The notes under the pieces were generated by a model. It did not search any database, was not told where the DNA came from, and was given only the letters and a program-made list of their open reading frames with translations. Shown here piece after piece: positions 7,165 through 15,738 of a DNA stretch of 64,000 nucleotides; position 1 is the stretch's first letter; every line of letters begins with the position of its first letter. Source of the stretch: Amorphoplanes digitatis (GTDB lineage: Bacteria > Actinomycetota > Actinomycetes > Mycobacteriales > Micromonosporaceae); NCBI RefSeq assembly GCF_014205335.1, contig NZ_JACHNH010000001.1:2598501-2662500 (forward strand). Reading direction: 5' to 3'. The translations under genes and the position numbers were made by a program.

Positions 7165-8115
7165 TTACCTCCGCCGGAGCCGAAGCGTCTGGGTGGCCTT
7201 CTCCAGCGCGTCGCCGCCGGCGCCGCGCAGGTGTACGTCGAGGAACGCGCCGGTGACCTCGGCCAGCGCGGCCCGGGTCGCCGCCGGGTCCGTCGAGGCG
7301 GGAGCGTCGAGGAACGCGCGGGCGGCGGTCTCGTCGACCGGGTGCACGATGCCGAAGTGGTTGGCGCCCGGGAACGTCACGAGCAGGTTGGCGCCGTCGC
7401 GGTCGGGCAGGGCCTCGTCGAACGTACGGGAGATGGGGTCCCTGCGGGTCGCCGCGTCCTCACCGTAGCGGTCGGCCGAGCCGTTGATGACCCCGTCGTT
7501 CTCGCCGGCCATGAGCAGCACCGGTGAGTCGGCCTGCGCGGCCAGCACGGTACCGGCCGGCCAGCCCAGCATGGTGGCGACCATCGTGTGCGTGCCGTAT
7601 GCCGCGACCGCCTTGACCTCGGGGAAGAACCGGGCGCTCTGCAACACCACCGTCCCGCCGGCCGAGTGGCCGATCAGCGCCACGTTGTCGAGGTCGAGCA
7701 GGCCCTCGACCGGGCCGGTCATCGCCCGCAGGGCGTCGATCACGGCGGGCACCGACGGCGTGGTCGCCCTCGTCCCGTACGCGCCGGGCCGCGCCGCCGC
7801 GAGCTCGACGCCCGGCGTGATGCCCTTGAGCCCGCCGAACAGCTCGCCGACCCAGTCGTAGGTGACCGTGACGTAGCCGCGTTCGGCGAGCGCGACGGCG
7901 AGCCAGCGGTACGCCTCCTGCCCGACGTTGACGCCCGACACGATGATCACGACGGGGTAGGGCGCGTGCGCCGGGTCGGCCGGGAACACCCCGGAGAGCC
8001 GCTCGGCGTCCGACCCGGTCGGCTTGGCCGGATAGAAGACCCGTAGGTGCGCGGTGTCGAACGGCGCCTGGGCGCCGGGAATCGTGGCGGCCCACCAGAC
8101 CGACCGGACGCTCAT
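7165..8115 (-). CDS. Alpha/beta hydrolase, chlorophyllase/dienelactone-hydrolase-like
   Basis: 316-aa hydrolase. PYPVVIIVSGVNVGQEAYRW (53-72) gives the oxyanion-hole region. GHSAGG (149-154) contains nucleophile Ser151, MAGENDGV a likely acid, and PGANHFGIVHP the catalytic His. The arrangement, a pushed-forward serine elbow after a paired strand segment (YVTVTYDWVGE), is that of chlorophyllase/PAF-acetylhydrolase-type esterases; chlorophyllases carry GHSRGG. No signal peptide, so cytosolic. It lies between the Rieske and the second RCCR-like gene, with ATGA overlap to the latter. In a chlorophyll-type pathway it would remove phytol. A generic esterase cannot be excluded. Confidence 0.75.
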   Translation of the reverse strand: MSVRSVWWAATIPGAQAPFDTAHLRVFYPAKPTGSDAERLSGVFPADPAHAPYPVVIIVSGVNVGQEAYRWLAVALAERGYVTVTYDWVGELFGGLKGITPGVELAAARPGAYGTRATTPSVPAVIDALRAMTGPVEGLLDLDNVALIGHSAGGTVVLQSARFFPEVKAVAAYGTHTMVATMLGWPAGTVLAAQADSPVLLMAGENDGVINGSADRYGEDAATRRDPISRTFDEALPDRDGANLLVTFPGANHFGIVHPVDETAARAFLDAPASTDPAATRAALAEVTGAFLDVHLRGAGGDALEKATQTLRLRRR

Positions 8116-8924
8116 GCTCCGGCCCCCGGCCGGGGCAGCTCGCGGTCGCCGCCCCAGAGCGCGCGGACCAGCTTGTTGGTCGTCTCCTCGCCGAAGAAGC
8201 GCACGCCCATGACGTTGGCCGGGTCGCGCTCGGCGATGTTGCGCCGGATCGTCAGGTCGGTCTCGGCGAGCGCCGCTCGCTCCGACTCCGGCACCGCGGT
8301 GGCCGCGTCGACCCAGGACAGCCAGCGGTCGACGTGCGCGTGCGCCCGGGCCGAGACGATCTCCAGGTTCCGCCGGCTGCGCTCGAAGGAGTAGCAGTAC
8401 GCGGTCGGCGACAGGCTGGCCCGGATGAACCCGGCCCGCGACACGAAGTACTCGAACTGCGGATCGGCCCGCAGCTCCAGCCATTCGGCGTCCAGCGGCG
8501 CGTAGTACTCGTCGTAGTAGTCGCCGTCCTCGACCATGTTCACCCGGGGTACCGAATCGAGGTAGAACCAGCCGCCCGGCCAGACCAGCAGCGCGATGCC
8601 CAGGTGCGGCACCTTGATCTGCGGACCGAGCCAGCAGGTGAGGTGCAGGTTGGCGAAGCTCGCGCCCGGGTTGCCGAGCCACGAGTGCACCAGCCAGTCG
8701 ACCTCCGGCCCCGAGTACGCCGCGAGCGAGCCGCCCGGGCCGTCCGGGTAGGACCCGTACGCCTCGAGCCCCTCGGTCGACGGGTCGCGGGTGGTCTCGA
8801 AGCGGGCGTCTATCTTCGCCTTCAGCGCGGCCAGCAGCTCCTGGTAGTAGTGGAACGTGTCGTGCACGTCGACGACCGGCGAGCCGTCGACCATGTCCTC
8901 CACGTGCGCAAGCGTCTCCGCCAC
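8112..8924 (-). CDS. RCCR-like protein 2 (red chlorophyll catabolite reductase family)
   Basis: 270-aa protein whose core matches plant RCCR in motif order and spacing: LDSVPRVNMV (122-131), DYYDEYYAPLD (135-145), FIRASLSPTA (166-175) and, after a long helical segment, FFGEE (243-247) followed by KLVRAL. In Arabidopsis RCCR the counterparts are LDLPHRKDLV, DYLKEYYQDT, FVRSAFSPTA and MFGEE. This is a recollected comparison, not a computed alignment. Plant RCCR reduces the open-chain red chlorophyll catabolite made by PaO. GTG start at 8924 is supported by GAAGGGG about 8 nt upstream. The longer and better preserved of two RCCR-like copies; both lie in one operon with a PaO-like oxygenase. Confidence 0.8.
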   Translation of the reverse strand: MAETLAHVEDMVDGSPVVDVHDTFHYYQELLAALKAKIDARFETTRDPSTEGLEAYGSYPDGPGGSLAAYSGPEVDWLVHSWLGNPGASFANLHLTCWLGPQIKVPHLGIALLVWPGGWFYLDSVPRVNMVEDGDYYDEYYAPLDAEWLELRADPQFEYFVSRAGFIRASLSPTAYCYSFERSRRNLEIVSARAHAHVDRWLSWVDAATAVPESERAALAETDLTIRRNIAERDPANVMGVRFFGEETTNKLVRALWGGDRELPRPGAGA

Positions 8925-8945
8925 GGTGGTTCCCCTTCGGAAGTT

Positions 8946-10535
8946 CTAACGGGTCAGGGCGTCCACGAGCCGCCACGGGCGGCCGTCGACGAGATCGGTG
9001 CGGCGCGACACCAGGCGGTTCGCGGCCTGTGCCGGTGCGACGACGGCCTCGGCGACCAGGGCACCGGCCGGCACGTCGGTGCGCACGGGTGTGGAGATGC
9101 GGCCGGTGAACGGGCCCTGCCACCGCGTCCACAGGGTGAAGTCGGTGCTCATCGCGAAGATGGCGGCGGGCTGCCCGGCCGGGGTGGCCACCACGACGTT
9201 GAGCCGGTTCTCGGCGGCCCGCTCGGGCAGGCCGAGGGCTAGTTCCCAGGGCTCCTGCGCGGAGTAGGGGACCGCGACCACGTCGGCGTCGACGAGCGCG
9301 GCCAGCCGGAACGTCTCGGGCAGCAGCGCGTCGTCGCCCACCACCACGGCCAGCCGCCCCCAGGGCAGATCGACCGGGTGGATCCGCTTGCCGGTCGGCG
9401 CCAGGCCGTGCGCGGCGTGCAGCTGCGGTTGGCGGGCCACCACGCCCGCGGCGCCGACCACCACGCCGACGTGTGCGCCGTCCTCGATGACCGTGGTCAC
9501 CGCGTGCGCGGGGGTGCCGTCGAGCGCGGCCGCCAGCGCTGCCGGCGAGCAGGCCAGCTCGGGCAGCACGATCAGGGCCGCGCCGCCGCGCGCGACCGTG
9601 CGCACCCGGGCGGCGTCGCGCACCACGGCGACCGGCAGTGCCTCGGCTCCGGGGCCGCGGCTCCGGCCCACCGGCGGTTCGGCGATCGGGCCGTACAGCT
9701 CGGGGCGGCGTACGGCGAGGATGTCGGTGCCGTCCGGCCGGCGCTTGTCGTCGGCGCGGGCGGGGTCGATGTCGGCCACCACGACCGCCTCGCCGGTGCG
9801 CGGCGCCTTGGCCAGCACCGTGCCGTCCGGCGCCACGATCTGGCTCTCCCCGGCGCCGTGCAGCCATTGTGGCGGCACGCCGAGCCGGGCGGCGATGTCG
9901 GGGAGCTGGTCGACCGGCAGCAGCGGCCCGACCTTGTTGGCCGCCACCACCCACGCCTTGTTCTCCGCGGCGCGCACCGGGATGTGCAGGTCGGCCTCGT
10001 CGAGCGCGAAGCTGTTGAGGCTGTTCAGCAGCACCTGTGCGCCGCGCAGGACCAGCGAGCGGGCCACCTCGTTGATGACGCCCTCCATGCAGGCGTACAT
10101 GCCGATCCGGCCGAGCGGGGTGGCCACGACCGGGCCGACCGCCGGCGCCGGCTCGAGGAAGTCGTTCTCGGCGCCCATCAGGGTCTGCTTGTCGCACGAG
10201 CCGGCGATCTCGCCGTCCGGGTCGAACAGGAAGTTCGTGCCGCCGGTGCGCCCGCCGGCGTACGCGTGCGTGACGTTGATCTTCACCCACATGCCGTGCC
10301 GGCGGGCCCGGTCGGCGACGGCGGTGAGGAACTCGTCGCCGGGCCGGGTGGCGAGCCGGTGCGCCTCGGCGCGGTCGGCGTACCAGGAGAGGTGGTTGCA
10401 GAACTCGGGCAGGACGACGAGCCGCGCCCGCCGCGCCGCGGCGGCGTCGATGACGCGCAGGCAGGCGGCGAGGTTCTCGCCCACGTCTCGGCCCGCCTCG
10501 ATCTGCGCGGCGGCGACGCGTACAACGGGTGCCAT
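8946..10535 (-). CDS. Tandem-domain carbon-nitrogen hydrolase (nitrilase superfamily)
   Basis: 529-aa cytosolic protein with two nitrilase folds. The N-terminal half has a complete Glu-Lys-Cys triad: VVLPEF, the Lys of CDKQTLMG, and the Cys of IGMYACMEG. The C-terminal half keeps IVLPEL and TGKRIHP, but at the nucleophile elbow reads VVVGDDALLPE, so the catalytic Cys is replaced by Asp and this half is probably structural or regulatory. Likely cleaves an amide or nitrile; in a pyrrole or maleimide pathway it could open maleamate-type amides (inference). ATG 10535 with AGGGGGAA just upstream. First gene of the nine-gene operon; the ribosome site overlaps the putative IclR operator. Confidence 0.85.
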   Translation of the reverse strand: MAPVVRVAAAQIEAGRDVGENLAACLRVIDAAAARRARLVVLPEFCNHLSWYADRAEAHRLATRPGDEFLTAVADRARRHGMWVKINVTHAYAGGRTGGTNFLFDPDGEIAGSCDKQTLMGAENDFLEPAPAVGPVVATPLGRIGMYACMEGVINEVARSLVLRGAQVLLNSLNSFALDEADLHIPVRAAENKAWVVAANKVGPLLPVDQLPDIAARLGVPPQWLHGAGESQIVAPDGTVLAKAPRTGEAVVVADIDPARADDKRRPDGTDILAVRRPELYGPIAEPPVGRSRGPGAEALPVAVVRDAARVRTVARGGAALIVLPELACSPAALAAALDGTPAHAVTTVIEDGAHVGVVVGAAGVVARQPQLHAAHGLAPTGKRIHPVDLPWGRLAVVVGDDALLPETFRLAALVDADVVAVPYSAQEPWELALGLPERAAENRLNVVVATPAGQPAAIFAMSTDFTLWTRWQGPFTGRISTPVRTDVPAGALVAEAVVAPAQAANRLVSRRTDLVDGRPWRLVDALTR

Positions 10536-10539
10536 CCGT

Positions 10540-10558
10540 GGTTCCCCCTAGCGAAACG
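10540..10558 (-). promoter_or_regulatory. Putative IclR-family operator, site 1
   Basis: Minus strand CGTTTCGCTAGGGGGAACC, which matches the two elements upstream of the iclR gene (CGTTTCGCA...GGAAAyG). It covers the ribosome site of the nitrilase gene and lies where a -35 element would sit for the divergent plus-strand gene at 10616 (its -10-like TACACT is at 10573-10578). Confidence 0.5.
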
Positions 10559-10615
10559 ACGTTTCCCAAAACTACACTCGGGGGCGGGGTTGGCAACAGG
10601 GGTCGGGAGGCACGA

Positions 10616-10897
10616 GTGCTGGTGCACGTGGTGATGATGAAGTTCGCCGACGACAGTGATGCTGCCAAGGCCCGGTCGCGTCTGGTAGAGCTCTCTGGCC
10701 GCGTTCCGCAGATCCGCACGATGGATTGCGAGGTCGACGAACTGCGTACCGCGGTCTCCTGGGACCTGGTGCTGCGCACGACCCACCGCGACGCCGACGA
10801 TCTGCGGGAGTACCAGGCACACCCTGCGCACCACGAGTTCGGCGCCTGGGTGCGCCCGCTGCTGACCGACCGGGCGGTCGTCGACTACACCGGATAG
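10616..10897 (+). CDS. Dabb-type (stress-responsive alpha/beta-barrel) small protein
   Basis: 93-aa protein starting VLVHVVMMKFADDSD and ending EFGAWVRPLLTDRAVVDYTG. The strand-helix pattern, an initial strand with conserved HVVMMKF and a YQAHPAHHEF segment, is that of dimeric Dabb ferredoxin-like barrels, often small-molecule lyases, cyclases or monooxygenase helpers in catabolic clusters. GTG 10616 is preceded by GGGAGG at 5-nt spacing; longer starts have no ribosome site. It is divergent from the nitrilase operon across operator site 1, and its 3' end overlaps the convergent aldehyde dehydrogenase gene by 13 bp. Confidence 0.75.
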   Translation: MLVHVVMMKFADDSDAAKARSRLVELSGRVPQIRTMDCEVDELRTAVSWDLVLRTTHRDADDLREYQAHPAHHEFGAWVRPLLTDRAVVDYTG

Positions 10898-12288
10898 GCG
10901 TCGGGCCCGCCCGCCGGGATCCCCGCGCCGGGGCGGTAGACGGCGGGCGCGTGGATCACGCAGGTCTGCGCGTACTCGGCCAGGCCCTCGCCGGCGTACT
11001 CGCGGCCCCAGCCGGAGCGTTTCACCCCGCCGAACGGCGCCCGCAGGCTCATCCCGGTGCGGTTGTGCGTGTTCACGAACGCGAAGCCGGCCTCGAAGCG
11101 GCGGGCGAAGGCCACCGCCCGGTCCTCGTCGGCGCTCCACACCGACGCACCGAGTCCCAGCTCGCCCTCGTTGGCGGCGGCCAGCACCGCGTCCTCGTCC
11201 TGGTAGCCGAGCACCGGCACGATCGGCGCGAACTGCTCGGCGGCGACCAGCGGGTCGCGGGGGTCGGGGGAGACGACAAGGGCGGGCCGCACGAAGTAGC
11301 CGGCCTCCGGCTCGGCGTCGAACCGGCCGAGGTCGCGGCAGTCGCCGGCGCGCAGGGCCTCGGCGGCCCGCCGCGCCTCGGCCGAGATGACCGGGCCCAT
11401 CGTCACCCCGTCGGCGAGGGGGTCGCCGGTGACCAGCACCCGGGCGGCGGCCGCGAGGTACGCGTCCACGAAGTCCGGTAGCCGCGCGGCGGGCACGTAC
11501 AGCCGCTTGGCGGCCATGCAGACCTGGCCGCTGGTGGCGAACGTGGCCATGACCAGGCGGTCCATTGCCGCGTCGTCGAACGGCGCGTCGTCGAGGAACA
11601 CGGCCGGGTCGTTGCCGCCCAGCTCGAGCACGGCCGGGGTGAGCCGGTCGCCGGCGAGCGCCGCCACCGCCCGCCCGCCGGCCGCGCCGCCGGTGAACGC
11701 CACCTTGCGCACGAGGTCGTGGCCGACCAGGGCGGCGCCCGTCGCGGCGCCGCCGTGCACGACGCGCAGCGGGCCGCCGATCAGGGCGACGACCCGGTCG
11801 AGGGTGAGCGGTGCCAGCGGCGACGGCTTCACCACGACCGCGTTGCCGGCCGCGAGCGCCGGGGCGATCTTCAGCATGGCGAGGATGACCGGCGCGTTCC
11901 ACGGCGTGATCGCGGCGACCACGCCGTACGGCTTGTGCTGCCGGATCAGGCGGCCGAGCCCGTCGTCGACCTCGCGGTCGGCGTACGCGGGCGGCGCGTG
12001 ATCGACCACCCAGCGCAGGTACCGGACGGCGAAGCCGATCTCGCCCCGGCAGTCGCCGAGCACCTTGCCGGTCTCCCGGGACAGCAGCACCGACAGCTCG
12101 CCGAGGGCGGCCTCTATCGCGTCCGCGCCGCGGCTGAGCAGCGCGAGGCGTTCGTCGATCGGGGTCGCCGCCCAGCGCCGGAAGTCCGCGCCGGCGGCCC
12201 GGACGACCGCGTCCACCTCGGCCGCGGGGGTTTGCGCGACCGAGCCGACGATCTCCGAGACGCGCGCCGGGTTCTCCCGCCGGATCAT
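10885..12288 (-). CDS. NAD(P)-dependent aldehyde dehydrogenase
   Basis: 467-aa ALDH superfamily enzyme. TPWNAPVILAMLKIAPALAA and the KPSPLAPL cofactor segment are clear, LELGGNDPAVFLDDA holds the catalytic Glu, and SGQVCMAAKRLYVP the catalytic Cys; the C-terminal PFGGVKRSGWGREYAGEGL is typical of succinate-semialdehyde/betaine-type ALDHs. Oxidises an aldehyde to an acid, substrate unknown. Last gene of the middle minus-strand operon, starting by ATGA overlap with the monooxygenase stop. Confidence 0.9.
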   Translation of the reverse strand: MIRRENPARVSEIVGSVAQTPAAEVDAVVRAAGADFRRWAATPIDERLALLSRGADAIEAALGELSVLLSRETGKVLGDCRGEIGFAVRYLRWVVDHAPPAYADREVDDGLGRLIRQHKPYGVVAAITPWNAPVILAMLKIAPALAAGNAVVVKPSPLAPLTLDRVVALIGGPLRVVHGGAATGAALVGHDLVRKVAFTGGAAGGRAVAALAGDRLTPAVLELGGNDPAVFLDDAPFDDAAMDRLVMATFATSGQVCMAAKRLYVPAARLPDFVDAYLAAAARVLVTGDPLADGVTMGPVISAEARRAAEALRAGDCRDLGRFDAEPEAGYFVRPALVVSPDPRDPLVAAEQFAPIVPVLGYQDEDAVLAAANEGELGLGASVWSADEDRAVAFARRFEAGFAFVNTHNRTGMSLRAPFGGVKRSGWGREYAGEGLAEYAQTCVIHAPAVYRPGAGIPAGGPDAYPV

Positions 12289-13439
12289 GCCGCGACCGGG
12301 CGCAGCGAGGCGATCATCGAGCTCTTCAGCAGCGCGGCCCGCGCCCTGGCCGGGTCGGCCGCGGTCGCCCGCAGCGTCTCCAGGTGCGCCGCGCGGGCGG
12401 CCGGGTCGGCGTCGCGCATCCGCTCGTAGTTCTGGTGCGAGACGCTCTGCACGTACTCCAGGGCGATGCGCCGGCGTTCGGCGGCGGCCGCGGTCACGGC
12501 CGCGTCGTCGTCGCCGGCCAGTGCCTTCGCGTACGCGACAGCGTCGTGGATGCCGGAGTTCATGCCGAGCCCGCCGAGCGGGTTGTTGACGTGCGCCGCG
12601 TCTCCGGCGAGCAGCACCCGGCCGGCCCGGAACGTCGCGGCGACCCGCTGGTGCACCCGGTACATGCCGGCGTGCGCGATCCGCCACGGCCGCCCCGGGT
12701 CGTGGATCGTGAGCAGCCGCGCGGGCAGCCGCTCCAGCTCCGCGGAGTCGGGCGTGCCGTCCGGGGTGGGCAGCAGCACCCGCCAGCGGTCCGGGGTGCG
12801 CAGCAGCACGCACCACTCGACCGGGTCGTACACGTAGTTGACCGCGGCGAGCCCGTCCAGCCAGCCGGTCAGCTCGTCGTGCACCGAGGCGACCAGGAAC
12901 CGCTCCGGGTAGGTGATCCCCGCGAAGTCCACGGCCAGCGCGCGCCGGGTCGCCGAGTGCGCGCCGTCCGCCCCGATCAGCCACCGCCCGTCGAGCGTCC
13001 GGCCGTCCGCGGCGATCGCGGTCACCCGGCCGGGCTCCTGCGCGATCCCGGCGACCGGCCAGCCGAAGTGGACCTCGCACCCGTCGTGCCGCAGCAGGTG
13101 GTCGAGCAGGATCGGGGTGAGCTTGGACTGCTCGCACTGCAACCGGTACGGGTACCGGGTGTCGCCGGCCAGCACGGCCAGGTCGAGCAGCGCGACAAGC
13201 CCCGCCCGCCGGTCGCGGTAGGCGAAGGTCGGCGAGACCAGCCCCCGCTCGTGCAGTTCGCCGGCCACGCCGAGGTCGTCGAGCATCTCCAGGGTCGGCG
13301 GGTGGAACGTCGAGGCCCGCGACTGGCCGGCCAGGGCGTCACCGGCCTCGAGCACGGTCACCCGCCGGCCGCGGCGGGCCAGGGCGAGCGCGGCGGTGAG
13401 GCCGACCGGCCCCGCGCCGGCGACCAGGATGCGGTTCAC
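12285..13439 (-). CDS. FAD-dependent aromatic-type monooxygenase
   Basis: 384-aa flavoprotein of the p-hydroxybenzoate hydroxylase class. GAGPVGLTAALALARRG (about 8-24) is the dinucleotide fold, GADGAHSATRRAL the second FAD/NADPH motif (DG), and GRVLLAGDAAHVNNPLGGLG the GD motif. Hydroxylates an aromatic or heteroaromatic substrate using NAD(P)H. No N-terminal targeting sequence. GTG start overlaps the preceding stop (GTGA). Sits between a PEP-mutase-type lyase and an ALDH in the operon. Confidence 0.9.
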   Translation of the reverse strand: MNRILVAGAGPVGLTAALALARRGRRVTVLEAGDALAGQSRASTFHPPTLEMLDDLGVAGELHERGLVSPTFAYRDRRAGLVALLDLAVLAGDTRYPYRLQCEQSKLTPILLDHLLRHDGCEVHFGWPVAGIAQEPGRVTAIAADGRTLDGRWLIGADGAHSATRRALAVDFAGITYPERFLVASVHDELTGWLDGLAAVNYVYDPVEWCVLLRTPDRWRVLLPTPDGTPDSAELERLPARLLTIHDPGRPWRIAHAGMYRVHQRVAATFRAGRVLLAGDAAHVNNPLGGLGMNSGIHDAVAYAKALAGDDDAAVTAAAAERRRIALEYVQSVSHQNYERMRDADPAARAAHLETLRATAADPARARAALLKSSMIASLRPVAA

Positions 13440-14308
13440 GTCGGCAGCCTCCCGGGCGCGTAGCGGCGGTCGAGATCGAGCGCGTCGTCCTGGCCGACCA
13501 GGGCGGTGAACGCGGACCAGGGCAGCCGGTCGATGTCGCCGGCGCCGCCGCCGGCGATGGCCCGGTAGACAAGCGAGGCGGCGCGCAGGGCGGCGAGCAG
13601 CGCGGTGACCGGGTGCAACACCAGGCGGACCCCGACCTCGGCGAGGTCGGCGTCCGGGATCACCGGCCGGTCGCCGCCGGCCTCGGAGCGGTTCACCACG
13701 ATGGGTACGCCGGGGAGCGCGTCGTGCAGCCGCGCGAGCTCGCCGAGATCGTCGACACCCTCGGGGAAGACCGCGTCGGCACCCGCGGCCGCGTAGACCC
13801 GGCACCGCTCGATCGCGTCTGTCAGGCCGTTCACGCCGTACGCGTCGGTGCGCGCGACCACCGCGAGCTGTGGCACCTCGGTGACCAGGGCGGCGACCTT
13901 GGCGGCCGCCAGGCGCACGTCGATCACCTCCTTGCCGGCCAGGTGCCCGCACCGCTTGGGCTGCGCCTGGTCCTCCAGGTGCAGCCCGGCGACGCCGGCG
14001 CGCCGGTAGGCGAGCGCCGTCCAGACCGCGTGCAGCGGGTTGCCGTAGCCGGTGTCCGCGTCGGCGAGCAGCGGCGCACCGTTCAGCGCCGGCACCAGCG
14101 TGGCGGCCCGGTCGGCGATCTGGGTGGCGTGCACGAATCCCAGGTCGGGCCGGCCGAGCGCGAGCGCCGAGACGGCCGCGCCGGACAGGTGCGCGGCCGG
14201 GTGACCGGCCTGCACGGCGAGGGCGGCGGTGACCGGGTCGTAGACGCCGGGCACGTGGGTGACGCGGCCGGCGTGCAGCAGGGCCCGCAGCTCGTCGGCT
14301 CCGGTCAT
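13436..14308 (-). CDS. Isocitrate lyase/PEP mutase family lyase
   Basis: 290-aa TIM-barrel enzyme. DADTGYGNPLHAVWTA (metal-binding Asp residues), HLEDQAQPKRCGHLAGKEVI with the KRCGH active-site loop of isocitrate/methylisocitrate lyases, and ARTDAYGVNGL are visible. The Cys-containing loop favours C-C lyase chemistry (2-methylisocitrate, dimethylmalate or oxaloacetate type) over PEP mutase. In this island it could split a branched tricarboxylic or hydroxy-dicarboxylic acid, fitting the MmgE/PrpD gene of the right arm. ATGA overlap with the upstream ALDH. Confidence 0.85.
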   Translation of the reverse strand: MTGADELRALLHAGRVTHVPGVYDPVTAALAVQAGHPAAHLSGAAVSALALGRPDLGFVHATQIADRAATLVPALNGAPLLADADTGYGNPLHAVWTALAYRRAGVAGLHLEDQAQPKRCGHLAGKEVIDVRLAAAKVAALVTEVPQLAVVARTDAYGVNGLTDAIERCRVYAAAGADAVFPEGVDDLGELARLHDALPGVPIVVNRSEAGGDRPVIPDADLAEVGVRLVLHPVTALLAALRAASLVYRAIAGGGAGDIDRLPWSAFTALVGQDDALDLDRRYAPGRLPT

Positions 14309-15738
14309 GGGCGGCCGTGCAGCGCGAAGCCGCCCTCGACCCCGACCACCCGGGGATTGGTGAAGAACCGCAGGGTCTCGGCCGTGCCCTCCTCGGAGTA
14401 GCCGGAGAGGCCCCAGGCCGGGCGCGGGGTGAACAGGTGCAGGCTCATGATCGACGAGCCGTTGACCTTGACCTCGCCGGCCCGCACCCGCCGGGCGACG
14501 GCGAGCGCCGCCTCCTCGTCGGTGCCGACGACGTAGCCCTCCAGGCCGTGCCGGGTGCCGTTGGCCAGGGCGACCGCCTCGTCGATCGTGGTGTAGCCGT
14601 GCACGGCGGCGACCGGGCCGAAGACCTCGTCGACCGTGCGCGCCGGGTCCGCGCCGGTGACCAGCGCGGGCGCCAGGAAGTTGCCCCGGCCCGGCAGGTC
14701 CGGGCTGTGCACCGTGCCGCCCATGTCGTCGCGGGCCTTCTCGACCGCGGCCTTGTGGGCGGAGTGGATCAGCGGGCCGTAGTCGGTGTCCTCGTCGGCG
14801 GGGTCGCCGACCCGCATCGCGGCGATCCGGTCGAGGACGGCGTCGACGATCGCCCGCTCCCGGCCGGCCGGCACGATCAGGCGGCCCAGTGCCCGGCACC
14901 ACTGCCCGTTCAGCGTGGTGAGCAGGTCGGCGGCGGCCCGCGCGGCCACCGCCTCGTCCGCGTCCGGCAGCACGATCAGCGGGTTGTTGCCGCCCAGCTC
15001 CAGCTGCACCGGCTTGATGTCCAGCGCGCAGGCCACGGCGACGGCCCGCCCGCCGGAGAGGCCGCCGGTGAACGAGACGGCCCGGATCCGCGGGTCGCCG
15101 ACGAGTCGCCCACCGACGTCCGCGCCGCCGTGCACGAGCTGGAACAGCGCCGCGGGCGCGCCGGCCTTCTCAAGCGCCTGCGCGACGGCGAGCGTGAGCC
15201 GCTCGGTGCCGAACGGCGCGTACTCGCTGGGCTTGACGATGGTGGGGCAGCCGGCCGCGAGGGCGCTGGCGGCCTTGTGCGCGGCCATCGGCGCGGGCGC
15301 GTTCCACGGCACGAGGCAGGCGGCCGGTCCCCACGGCAGCCGCTCGACGACGACCTCCCGGCCGTCCTCGCGGGTGGCGACCGAGCGCAGCAGGCCGGCC
15401 CGGAGCTGGCCGGCGGCGAGGGCGAACGCGCCGGACAGGATCATCCCGAGCGGCCGGGTCTGCCGGATCGGCACGCCGGTGGCCCGCGCCTCGAGCACCA
15501 CGATCTCCTCGGCCGCCTCGGCGACGGCCGCCGCGACGGCGTCGAGCACGTCGGCTCGGTCCGCATCGGACAGGTCCCAGGCGCCGAGCGCGGCGGCCGC
15601 CGCGACGGCGGCCTCAACGCGCTCGGGGGAGGAGCCCAGCGCCGGCCCGGCGACCGCGCCGGTCGCCGGGTCCTCCCAGTCGATGCCGACCGGGGTCGCG
15701 CACGGCAGCCAGGCGCCGTCGACCAGGTCGCCGGTCAT
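14305..15738 (-). CDS. NAD(P)-dependent aldehyde dehydrogenase
   Basis: 477-aa ALDH. VPWNAPAPMAAHKAASALAA, KPSEYAPFGTE, QLELGGNNPLIVL (Glu) and LNGQWCRALGRLIVPAG (catalytic Cys) are visible. Only moderately similar to the other ALDH of the operon, so the two probably handle different aldehydes rather than being a recent duplication. Coupled by ATGA on both sides, between the acyl-CoA-dehydrogenase-like gene and the PEP-mutase-type gene. Confidence 0.9.
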   Translation of the reverse strand: MTGDLVDGAWLPCATPVGIDWEDPATGAVAGPALGSSPERVEAAVAAAAALGAWDLSDADRADVLDAVAAAVAEAAEEIVVLEARATGVPIRQTRPLGMILSGAFALAAGQLRAGLLRSVATREDGREVVVERLPWGPAACLVPWNAPAPMAAHKAASALAAGCPTIVKPSEYAPFGTERLTLAVAQALEKAGAPAALFQLVHGGADVGGRLVGDPRIRAVSFTGGLSGGRAVAVACALDIKPVQLELGGNNPLIVLPDADEAVAARAAADLLTTLNGQWCRALGRLIVPAGRERAIVDAVLDRIAAMRVGDPADEDTDYGPLIHSAHKAAVEKARDDMGGTVHSPDLPGRGNFLAPALVTGADPARTVDEVFGPVAAVHGYTTIDEAVALANGTRHGLEGYVVGTDEEAALAVARRVRAGEVKVNGSSIMSLHLFTPRPAWGLSGYSEEGTAETLRFFTNPRVVGVEGGFALHGRP

